A DNA stretch of 64,000 bases from Microlunatus endophyticus. GTDB lineage: Bacteria; Actinomycetota; Actinomycetes; Propionibacteriales; Propionibacteriaceae. Within the stretch, counting starts at the first letter, position 1. Every line of letters begins with the position of its first letter. This document shows, in pieces, positions 34,486-41,656 of this stretch. The translations under genes and the position numbers were made by a program. The notes beneath the pieces are model-generated. The model ran no database searches, was not told where the DNA came from, and saw only the letters and a program-made list of their open reading frames with translations. The DNA lies in NCBI RefSeq assembly GCF_014646195.1, contig NZ_BMMZ01000003.1, positions 62,001 through 126,000 of the forward strand, in the 5' to 3' direction.

Positions 34486-35481
34486 ATGCAGGCCGTCCAA
34501 GCCACCCGGTTCGGCGATCCCGACGTGCTCGTCGTCGCCGAACTTCCCGATCCCGCACCGGGTCCCGGCCAGATCGCGATCGATGTCAGCCATGCTGCCG
34601 TCGGACTGATCGACCTCTTCTTCCGCCAGGGCGCCTATCGCGACCGTCCCGGGATGCCGCAGCCGCCGTTCGTGCCGGGACTCGAGGTCGCGGGCACGGT
34701 CCGGGCCATCGGCGAGGGGGCGACCCGGTTCCGGGTCGGCGAACCCGTCGTCTCGACGTCTTCCGGCGGCGGCATCGGCGGGTACGCCGAGGTGTACCTG
34801 GCGGCCGAGTCGCTGGTCGCCTCGCTGGACGCGTACGACCTCGATCCGGCGCTTTCGGTCTCCGTGGTGCCGAACGCCGCGATGGCCCATGTCGCCCTGA
34901 CCCGGATCGCCCGGCTGGCCGACGGCGAGAGCGTCCTGGTCCATGGTGCGCTCGGCGGATTCTCGGCCGCCTTCCCCGGCATCGCGCGGCAGCTCGGCGC
35001 CGCCCGGGTGGTCGGAACCGTCCGGACCGGCAAGCTGGCCGCGGCCCGGCGCACTCGGTTGCCGTACGACGCGATCGTCGACTCCGCGGACCTACCGGGT
35101 GCTTTCCGCGACGAGCGGTTCGATGTCGTCGTCGATCCGGTCGGCGGACCGGTCCGCACCGCCAGCCTCGGTCTGCTGCGACCGGGTGGCCGATTGATCG
35201 CCGCGGGCAATGCGAGCGGCGACTGGGCCCATCAGATCCCGACCAACGATCTGTGGTTCGGCAGCCTCACCGTCGCCGGCTTCAACGCCGGGGTCTATCT
35301 GCCGACCCACCCGGAGGTCGTCCGACCGGCTCTCGACGCCGCGCTCGAGGCGGCGGCCGCCGGATTGGCTGACATCGAGATCGAGACGCTGCCGTTCTCC
35401 GAGGCGGCTATCGCGCACGAGCGGATGCAGAGTCGGACGCTCGACGGCCGGATCGTGCTCACGCCCGACCGGCGAGCATGA
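34486..35481 (+). CDS. Zinc-less quinone oxidoreductase / MDR-family alcohol dehydrogenase
   Basis: 331 residues, MDR fold. N-terminal catalytic part MQAVQATRFGDPDVLVVAELPDP, PFVPGLEVAGTVRAIGEG; Rossmann part VLVHGALGGFSAAFPGIARQLGAARVVGTVR. The Cys/His zinc ligands of true alcohol dehydrogenases are absent, as in NADPH:quinone reductases. The usual AxxGGVG glycine pattern appears as GALGGFS. ATG 34486 has GGAAAGAAG about 6 nt upstream; the frame to 34438 runs into the operator. Likely repressed by the divergent TetR protein. Confidence 0.9.
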   Translation: MQAVQATRFGDPDVLVVAELPDPAPGPGQIAIDVSHAAVGLIDLFFRQGAYRDRPGMPQPPFVPGLEVAGTVRAIGEGATRFRVGEPVVSTSSGGGIGGYAEVYLAAESLVASLDAYDLDPALSVSVVPNAAMAHVALTRIARLADGESVLVHGALGGFSAAFPGIARQLGAARVVGTVRTGKLAAARRTRLPYDAIVDSADLPGAFRDERFDVVVDPVGGPVRTASLGLLRPGGRLIAAGNASGDWAHQIPTNDLWFGSLTVAGFNAGVYLPTHPEVVRPALDAALEAAAAGLADIEIETLPFSEAAIAHERMQSRTLDGRIVLTPDRRA

Positions 35482-35510
35482 TCACCGGGCATGATCAGCG
35501 GTCGTGATCA

Positions 35511-36383
35511 CTACGGCCGCAGGGGCGCCAGCGGCAGGTTGTGGATGGCACGGCTGAGCGCCTCGACCGGTTCCCGCGGAGCGCGCGGATTGTCCACCAG
35601 CGCCATCTCGACATCGGGCAGCACCGGCAGGTCGTACCGGCCGCTGACCACCCGCAGATCACCCGGCACCCGGCTCTGGGCCAGCACGCACAGTCCGAGC
35701 CCCGCCCGGGTGGCCGCCAGCACCGCGTTGATCTCACGGGTGTTGCAGGTGATCCGCCAGGTCCGGCCGACACCCTCCAGGGCACTGATCGCGGCGCTGC
35801 GGCTGTAGCTGGGCGCGTAGTAGGTGATCAACGGCACCGGCTGGTCCGGATCGATCTCCATCTTGTCCAGACCGACCCACACCAGCCGATCCCGCCGCAC
35901 CAGCCGGCCGCGATCGGTGTCCGGCTCCTGGTTGATGAAGATCAGATCCAGGTGGTTGGCCAGCAGCCGGCGCTGCAGAACGCCGGACTGGGTCACCGTG
36001 AGCTCGAGGTTGATCTTGGGATAGAGCTGGCGGAAGTCGCGCAGGATGTGCGGCAACTCGCTCAGCGCCAGTTCGTCGGCGGCACCGAATCGCAGCCGGC
36101 CGGACATCGCCGAGCCGCGGAAATAGGCGATCGCCTCGTCGTTGGCGGCCAGGATCGTCCGGGCGAAGCCGGCCATCGCCTCGCCGTTGTCGGTCAGCCG
36201 TACGGTCCGGGTGTCCCGGGAGACCAGCTGGCGGCCGGCTGCTTGCTCGAGCCGGCGGACGTGCTGGGACACGGTCGGCTGGCTGAGCCCGAGCTGCTCG
36301 GCGGCCCGGGTGAAGCTCAGCCCCTCGACCACGGCAAGATAGGTGCGCAGCAACACCGGATCGAAGGTCTGTTCGTCCGCCAC
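35511..36383 (-). CDS. LysR-family transcriptional regulator
   Basis: 290 residues, standard LysR length. HTH: LLRTYLAVVEGLSFTRAAEQLGLSQPTVSQHVRRLEQAAG, followed by a linker helix and a periplasmic-binding-like effector domain. The target is not evident: the gene stands alone, converging with the oxidoreductase and divergent, over 324 bp, from an MFS exporter. Direct repeats CAATGAT lie 44 and 62 bp upstream of its start. Confidence 0.93.
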   Translation of the reverse strand: MADEQTFDPVLLRTYLAVVEGLSFTRAAEQLGLSQPTVSQHVRRLEQAAGRQLVSRDTRTVRLTDNGEAMAGFARTILAANDEAIAYFRGSAMSGRLRFGAADELALSELPHILRDFRQLYPKINLELTVTQSGVLQRRLLANHLDLIFINQEPDTDRGRLVRRDRLVWVGLDKMEIDPDQPVPLITYYAPSYSRSAAISALEGVGRTWRITCNTREINAVLAATRAGLGLCVLAQSRVPGDLRVVSGRYDLPVLPDVEMALVDNPRAPREPVEALSRAIHNLPLAPLRP

Positions 36384-36707
36384 TGTCGCCCCCTCGCCGG
36401 GCTCCGTACAGAGCCATTACGACACCCAATGATAGATATAGTCTCAATGATGCGGGGCAATAATCAGTGACCGTTTAGTGTTGTCGTCAGAGCCTCACGG
36501 TTCGGACCTTCGCGGATCTATCCGATCCCACCCCATCGATCGCCGGTTCCAGACCTTCCGGTGTCGTCGATGTGACCTGCCCACCGCCTGCTGAGCAGGC
36601 TGGATCACGGGCTGCGACCGTCTGACCGCACGTCGCCATGACCGAGGCCGAGTGAGAAGTGCTTAAGTGCAGCCAGTGGTATTTGATCAGAGTTTGGTGA
36701 TTGCTTC
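36384..36707. other. 324-bp intergenic region between LysR and MFS genes
   Basis: Non-coding as far as I can see. Holds two CAATGAT direct repeats 18 bp apart (36427-36433, 36445-36451), probably in the LysR promoter; a short hairpin GCCTGC-TGA-GCAGGC (36586-36600); and AT-richer sequence with TTGATC at 36683-36688 before the MFS start. No RNA gene recognised. Confidence 0.5.
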
Positions 36708-38093
36708 GTGTCCGCGGTGCCCGCAGAACGCCGTGTACCTGTCCGTCTATCCGATGATCCCGTAGCGGACCAGATCGGAAACCCCGTCGGGAAGCTGGCG
36801 GTTGCCGAGCCCGGCGCCGCGCCGGAGGCTTCCCGGTGGCCGAAGAGCTTCGTGGCTCTTCAGGTCCTGAACTACCGGATCTACTTCGGCAGCCAGATCG
36901 TGGCCACGACCGGGCTGTGGATGCAGCGCATCGCCCAGGACTGGATGATCAGCCAGCTGACCGGCAGCGCGGCGGCCGTCGGGATCACCGTCGCCTGCCA
37001 GTTCCTGCCGGTACTGTTCTTCGGGATGTTCGGCGGGCTGGTCGCCGACCGGCTGCCCAAGCGGCGGGTGCTGATGGTCACCCAGTCGGTCGCAGCGTCC
37101 ATGGCCGCCCTGCTCGGCGTGCTGGCGATCACCGGCGTCGTCCAGGCCTGGCATGTCTTCGCCATCGCGGTGATGCTCGGCTTCGTCACCGTGGTGGACA
37201 ATCCGACCCGGCAGGCCTTCGTCTCCGACCTGGTCGGGCGCGACTACATCCGCAACGCGGTCAGCCTGAATTCCTCGGTCTTCCAGCTCGGCGGCCTGAT
37301 CGGGCCCGCCATCTCCGGCATCCTGATCCATGCCATCGGCCAGGGACCGTCGTTCCTGATCAACAGCGGCGCGTGCCTGCTGGTCGTGACCCTGCTAGGC
37401 ATCATGAAGGTGCCGTCGGCAGTCGCGGCGAAGCCGGCCCAATCGGTCTCCATCGCCCGCCAGTTGAGCGAGGGCCTCGGCTACATCCGCCGTACGCCTG
37501 AGGTGCTGTGGACCATCGTGCTGGTCACCGCGCTGGCCCTGTTCGGCACCAACATGCCGGTCCTGTTGACCGCCTTCGCCACCAACGTCTTCCCCGGCGG
37601 GGTCGGCGGCTACAGCCTCTTCAACACCCTGGTCGCCGTCGGTTCTCTGGCCGGTGCGCTGTATTCGGCACGTCGTACGGACAGCCCCCGGCTGCGCTTC
37701 CTGGTCAGCGCGCTCGGTGGCCTGGGCATCGGCCTGATCCTGGCCTCCCGGTTCGGCTGGGAGCCGCTGTTCTGCCTGACCCTGGTCGGCATCGGCATGA
37801 TGAGCCTGCTCTTCATGACCAGCGCCAATTCGCTGGTCCAGATGACCGCTCCCCATGCGGTCCGCGGCCGGGTGATGAGCGTCTATCTGCTGATGCTGCT
37901 CGGCTGCCAGGCGATCGGCGGCCCGATCGTCGGTGTCGTGATCGACCGGATCGGGGTCCAGAGCACGATGCTGCTCTGCGGCAGCATTGTCGGCCTGGCC
38001 GCGGTCGGCGCCGGCTTGGCCATGGCCCGGCAGTCCAAGCTGACCGTCAGCGTCAGCCGCAGCCGGATGCCGCTGCAGATCGTGCATCGCTGA
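36708..38093 (+). CDS. MFS exporter, DHA3 (EntS-like) branch
   Basis: 461 residues. After a 45-residue polar tail the transporter begins VLNYRIYFGSQIVATTGLWMQRIAQDWMISQLTG, the same signature as the exporter at 18742-20241, with which it is clearly paralogous; loop motif GGLVADRLPKRRVLM. GTG 36708 starts the frame, with GTG 36717 as alternative. Likely a drug, siderophore or metabolite exporter. The LysR gene is its divergent neighbour. Confidence 0.92.
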   Translation: MSAVPAERRVPVRLSDDPVADQIGNPVGKLAVAEPGAAPEASRWPKSFVALQVLNYRIYFGSQIVATTGLWMQRIAQDWMISQLTGSAAAVGITVACQFLPVLFFGMFGGLVADRLPKRRVLMVTQSVAASMAALLGVLAITGVVQAWHVFAIAVMLGFVTVVDNPTRQAFVSDLVGRDYIRNAVSLNSSVFQLGGLIGPAISGILIHAIGQGPSFLINSGACLLVVTLLGIMKVPSAVAAKPAQSVSIARQLSEGLGYIRRTPEVLWTIVLVTALALFGTNMPVLLTAFATNVFPGGVGGYSLFNTLVAVGSLAGALYSARRTDSPRLRFLVSALGGLGIGLILASRFGWEPLFCLTLVGIGMMSLLFMTSANSLVQMTAPHAVRGRVMSVYLLMLLGCQAIGGPIVGVVIDRIGVQSTMLLCGSIVGLAAVGAGLAMARQSKLTVSVSRSRMPLQIVHR

Positions 38094-38107
38094 GCCTGGA
38101 GCTCCCG

Positions 38108-38147
38108 GGTCCGCTCAGCCCGACCGACCAGCCTGGCTGAGCGGGCC
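38108..38147 (+). terminator. Rho-independent-like hairpin after the MFS gene
   Basis: Arms GGTCCGCTCAGCC (38108-38120) and GGCTGAGCGGGCC (38135-38147) pair at 12 of 13 positions with a 14-nt loop, 14 bp after the stop. No T tract. Confidence 0.6.
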
Positions 38148-38218
38148 CATCTGCGCTTCGGAGTAGCCTGACCCGGGTATCGGGAGCAGACCACCGTCGA
38201 TCCGGATCGAGGTCGATC

Positions 38219-39328
38219 ATGATCACCAAGCCGAAGAAACTCCTGGCCGGTTCCGTTGCGGCTGTCACGGCAGCTGCGCTGCTGACCGGCGTCGGGCCGG
38301 CCGGCCTGCCGGCGGCGCAGGCCGCGACCGGATCCGTCAAGGTCCTGCGCACCCTGGTCAAAGGTCAGAACGTGCCCTGGGGCTTGGCCAAACTCTCCGA
38401 CAACAAGATCGTCTACACCGAGCGCGACACCCACCTGATCCGCTGGGTGAATGTCCGGACCGGGACCTTCCACACCATCGGCAAGATCAAACCCGCACGG
38501 TCCGATCCGTCGGCCGGTGGCGAGGGCGGCCTGCTGGGCATCGCGGTGGATCCGCAGTTCAGCAAGACCCACGTGCTCTACGTGTATTACTCGACCGCCA
38601 AGGACAATCGGGTGGCCAGGGTGCATTACTACCCGAACCGCGCTCCGTACCACCAGCTGGGCAGACCGCACGTGATCAAGGCAGGTATCCCGCACGGGCT
38701 GCACCACAACGGCGGCCAACTCAGATTCAGCCCGGGCGGCATGTTGTACGTCACCACCGGTGACGCCGAGAACACCTCGCTGCCGCAGAAGAAGACGTCG
38801 CTCGGCGGCAAGATCCTGCGTATCACCCGCTACGGCAAGCCTGCACCGAACAATCCGTTCAAGGGATCGTCGGTGTGGAGCTACGGGCACCGCAATGTCC
38901 AGGGCCTCTCCTGGGACCCGTCCGGACGGTTGTGGGCCTCCGAATTCGGCGATCGGAAGGCCGACGAACTGAACCTGATCAAGAAGGGCCACAACTACGG
39001 CTGGCCGGCTACCCAGGGCAAGACCAGCCACAAGGGCTACACCAGCCCGGTCGCCCAGTGGGGCACCGAGGTCGACAGCCCGAGCGGGATCGCCTACACC
39101 AACAACACGATCTGGATGGCCGCGCTGAAGGGCGAGCGACTCTGGCGGATCCCCATGCACGGCGCGAAAGCCGGCACGCCCAAGGCGTTCCTGGTCGGCA
39201 AGTACGGCCGGATCCGCGGCGTACTGCGACTCAGCCCCGGCAAGCTGCTGATCACCACCAGCAACACCGACGGCCGGGCCACCCCGGGCCGCTCCGACGA
39301 CCGGATCATCGAGGTGTCCGTACGCTGA
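38219..39328 (+). CDS. Secreted PQQ-dependent sugar (sorbosone/glucose) dehydrogenase
   Basis: 369 residues. Signal peptide: KPKK then AGSVAAVTAAALLTG, cleavage near AQA-A at about 39. The rest is a six-bladed propeller of the soluble glucose dehydrogenase/sorbosone dehydrogenase family: NVPWGLAKLSDNKIVYTERD, GGEGGLLGIAVDPQF, GIPHGLHHNGGQLRFSPGGMLYVTTGD (catalytic-site His), WSYGHRNVQGLSWDP, ASEFGDRKADELNLI and KKGHNYGWP. Oxidises sugars or other alcohols outside the cell with PQQ. No PQQ synthesis genes are in the window. Followed by a close paralogue. Confidence 0.93.
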   Translation: MITKPKKLLAGSVAAVTAAALLTGVGPAGLPAAQAATGSVKVLRTLVKGQNVPWGLAKLSDNKIVYTERDTHLIRWVNVRTGTFHTIGKIKPARSDPSAGGEGGLLGIAVDPQFSKTHVLYVYYSTAKDNRVARVHYYPNRAPYHQLGRPHVIKAGIPHGLHHNGGQLRFSPGGMLYVTTGDAENTSLPQKKTSLGGKILRITRYGKPAPNNPFKGSSVWSYGHRNVQGLSWDPSGRLWASEFGDRKADELNLIKKGHNYGWPATQGKTSHKGYTSPVAQWGTEVDSPSGIAYTNNTIWMAALKGERLWRIPMHGAKAGTPKAFLVGKYGRIRGVLRLSPGKLLITTSNTDGRATPGRSDDRIIEVSVR

Positions 39329-39332
39329 CGGT

Positions 39333-39396
39333 ATGAAGAGGCTGGAGGCATGAAAAGGCTGGGCATGAAAAGGCTGGGCATGAACAGGCTGGCGGC
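39333..39396 (+). repeat. Four tandem ATG-containing repeats upstream of the second dehydrogenase
   Basis: Units of 17, 15, 15 and 17 bp, each starting ATGAA and containing AGGCTGG: 39333-39349, 39350-39364, 39365-39379, 39380-39396. The real start ATGAAGCGG at 39397 continues the series. Each unit offers an ATG and an AGG. Confidence 0.9.
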
Positions 39397-40665
39397 ATGA
39401 AGCGGGCGCGTACAGCCGTGTTGTCCACAGCGACGGCGATCGCGCTGGCGCTGGCCGGCTGCTCCGGTGCTGGACCCGCCGGCACGCCGTCGGCCACCGG
39501 TTCCCCGACCACCAAGACCCCGTCGGCAACTACACCGTCGTCGACTACACCGTCGCCGACTACACCGTCGACTACACCGTCGCCGACCGGCCCCTCGAAG
39601 TCGCCCTCCCCGACCCCATCACCCACGAAGGCCTCCGCCAGTCCGACCGCAGCCCCGGTGCACGGGTCCGTACGGGTGGTGCGTACGGTCGCGGAGGGAC
39701 TCAACGTCCCCTGGGGCCTGGCGCTGCTGCCGGGCAACGAGCTGCTGGTCACCTCCCGCGACACCCGCACGATCACCCGGGTCAATCTGAAGACCGGCCA
39801 CAAGACGCCGGTCGGCGAGATCAGCCAGGCCCGATCCAACGGCGACCAGGGCGGCGAGGCCGGGCTGCTCGGTCTCGTCCTGTCCCCCGATTTCGCCCAC
39901 GACCACCGGCTGTACGTCTACTACTCCACCGACAACGACAACCGGATCGCCCGGCTGACCTACGACCCGACGGCGAAGCCCGGCCATCAGCTGCACGGGC
40001 TGCACGTGATCGTCACAGGCATCCCGCACGGACTGCACCACAACGGCGGACGGCTGGCGTTCGGCCCGGACGGAATGTTGTACGCGACCACCGGCGAGTC
40101 CGGAGTGCCAGAACTGTCCCAGGACAAGTCGTCGCTGGGCGGCAAGATCCTGCGGATGACCCCATCGGGAGCACCGGCCCCGGGCAACCCGGACCCGGAT
40201 TCGCTGGTCTGGACCTACGGGCACCGCAACGTCCAGGGGCTGGCCTGGGACCCGGCGGGCCGGCTGTGGGCCTCCGAATTCGGTGACCGGGACGTCGACG
40301 AACTCAACCTGATCAAGAAGGGCCACAATTACGGCTGGCCGGCCACCCAAGGGAAGACTGACATCGCGAAATACACCTCGCCAGTGGCCCAGTGGGGCAC
40401 CGAGGAAGATTCGCCGAGCGGGATCGCCTATGCCGGCGGGTCGATCTGGATGGCCGCGCTGAAGGGCGAGCGGTTGTGGCGGATCCCCTTGGACGGCGCC
40501 CACACCGCAGGTCCGCCCGAAGACTTCCTGAAGGACCGCTTCGGCCGGCTGCGGAGCGTGATCGCCCTGGACGATCACACGCTGTTGATCACCACCAGCA
40601 ATACAGACGGCCGGACCACCCCGGAGTCGGGCGACGACCGGATCATCGAGCTCTCGGTGACCTGA
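39397..40665 (+). CDS. Lipoprotein PQQ-dependent sugar dehydrogenase, paralogue
   Basis: 422 residues. Lipoprotein signal with lipobox LALAGC (Cys near residue 22), then a Thr/Ser/Pro-rich linker of about 65 residues, then the same propeller as the upstream gene: NVPWGLALLPGNELLVTSRD, GGEAGLLGLVLSPDF, GIPHGLHHNGGRLAFGPDGMLYATTGE, WTYGHRNVQGLAWDP, KKGHNYGWPATQGK. The catalytic domain differs little from its neighbour; the anchoring differs. So a tandem duplication gave one free and one membrane-tethered enzyme. ATG 39397 directly follows the ATG-repeat array. Confidence 0.93.
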   Translation: MKRARTAVLSTATAIALALAGCSGAGPAGTPSATGSPTTKTPSATTPSSTTPSPTTPSTTPSPTGPSKSPSPTPSPTKASASPTAAPVHGSVRVVRTVAEGLNVPWGLALLPGNELLVTSRDTRTITRVNLKTGHKTPVGEISQARSNGDQGGEAGLLGLVLSPDFAHDHRLYVYYSTDNDNRIARLTYDPTAKPGHQLHGLHVIVTGIPHGLHHNGGRLAFGPDGMLYATTGESGVPELSQDKSSLGGKILRMTPSGAPAPGNPDPDSLVWTYGHRNVQGLAWDPAGRLWASEFGDRDVDELNLIKKGHNYGWPATQGKTDIAKYTSPVAQWGTEEDSPSGIAYAGGSIWMAALKGERLWRIPLDGAHTAGPPEDFLKDRFGRLRSVIALDDHTLLITTSNTDGRTTPESGDDRIIELSVT

Positions 40666-40713
40666 CGGTTGCCGGCGGGCCACCGCCCTGCTGATGCTGG
40701 GCCGGCCAGCAAA

Positions 40714-40726
40714 TAGACTGTCCGGC
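40714..40726 (+). promoter_or_regulatory. Candidate leaderless -10 element
   Basis: TAGACT (40714-40719) followed by 7 nt and ATG 40727; no ribosome site. Confidence 0.45.
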
Positions 40727-41656
40727 ATGGCTACCTGGGAGGACGGGCCGGAATACGCCCCGCTGGAACCGCCGGCGGAGTTCCGCGAGGCGGACGCTCC
40801 TCCGCTGTCCCAGGCCGACCCACCGCCCGAGCCGCCCACCGCGCCGGCTGAGCAGCCGTATTTCGGCGAGCCGCAGCAGCAGACGGCGCCGTTGGCCACG
40901 CTGGTGCCGTCGATCGGCGGCGAGCAGCGGGATCCGCATCAACCCTTCGAAGTGGATTCCGACGCCATGACCCAGTCGGGTGGCGGTGGCGGCGCCTGGG
41001 GCGCGGCCCACTGGCGGCCACCGACCGGCCCACCGGCCGGCACTGCTGCACCGGCGCCCTGGGGGCCGCCCAGCAGCGTCCCGACGGCACTGCCCACCGA
41101 TCCGATGACACTGCACTCGGCGCCGCCCTCGGCTCCGAACGGGTTGCCGGCACCCGGCACGCCTGGCTGGTTCGGGCCCGGGCCGGCAGCGCCCGCACCG
41201 CGGCAGCCGCCGCCGACCTTGTTCCGAGCGACGCCGCCGGGCGCGATCATCGTGCTGGCGATCTCGATCTTCTGGATCGTCGCACCGTTCGCCTTCGCAG
41301 TCGGCTTCGTCCTATCCGCTCGGGCCCGCTACGCCCGGCGCCGCATCCTGACGGCATTCACCGTCGTCTCCGTCGTGGTGTTGCTGATCGCGACCATTAC
41401 GACGATCAGCAACTTCGGCACCTTCGGCGACTGGTATCGGCTGCTGTCGACCTGGACGCTGCTCGGCTCGCTGCTGATGATCGTGCTGATCCTGGTCCTG
41501 GTGAACACCGAGCTCAAGAATCTCGGCGGCGGACCCGGTCCCGGGAATCCCGGCGGCTATCCCCAGCTCCCGCGCGACTACCAACCCCGTCATGATCAAC
41601 CGGCGCCCGGGCAGCCCCGCCATGATCAACAGCAGTGGCCGCCGTCCGGACGATGA
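40727..41656 (+). CDS. Proline-rich membrane protein of unknown function
   Basis: 309 residues. The first 165 residues are Pro/Ala/Gly-rich and low in structure; then two or three membrane segments (AIIVLAISIFWIVAPFAFAVGFV, AFTVVSVVVLLIATI, LLGSLLMIVLILVLV; the first quoted in part) and a Pro/Gln/His-rich tail. No catalytic motif. Such tails and N-terminal disordered regions are common in actinobacterial envelope proteins. Its end overlaps the possible start of the Helicase_C_3-type gene. ATG 40727 was chosen over the upstream frame because of the leaderless -10. Confidence 0.75.
   Translation: MATWEDGPEYAPLEPPAEFREADAPPLSQADPPPEPPTAPAEQPYFGEPQQQTAPLATLVPSIGGEQRDPHQPFEVDSDAMTQSGGGGGAWGAAHWRPPTGPPAGTAAPAPWGPPSSVPTALPTDPMTLHSAPPSAPNGLPAPGTPGWFGPGPAAPAPRQPPPTLFRATPPGAIIVLAISIFWIVAPFAFAVGFVLSARARYARRRILTAFTVVSVVVLLIATITTISNFGTFGDWYRLLSTWTLLGSLLMIVLILVLVNTELKNLGGGPGPGNPGGYPQLPRDYQPRHDQPAPGQPRHDQQQWPPSGR

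Noticed and set aside
35478..35512. Cluster of TGATCA words as a regulatory site
   Set aside because: TGATCA/ATGATCA is frequent throughout this window, including inside genes, so no special meaning can be claimed.
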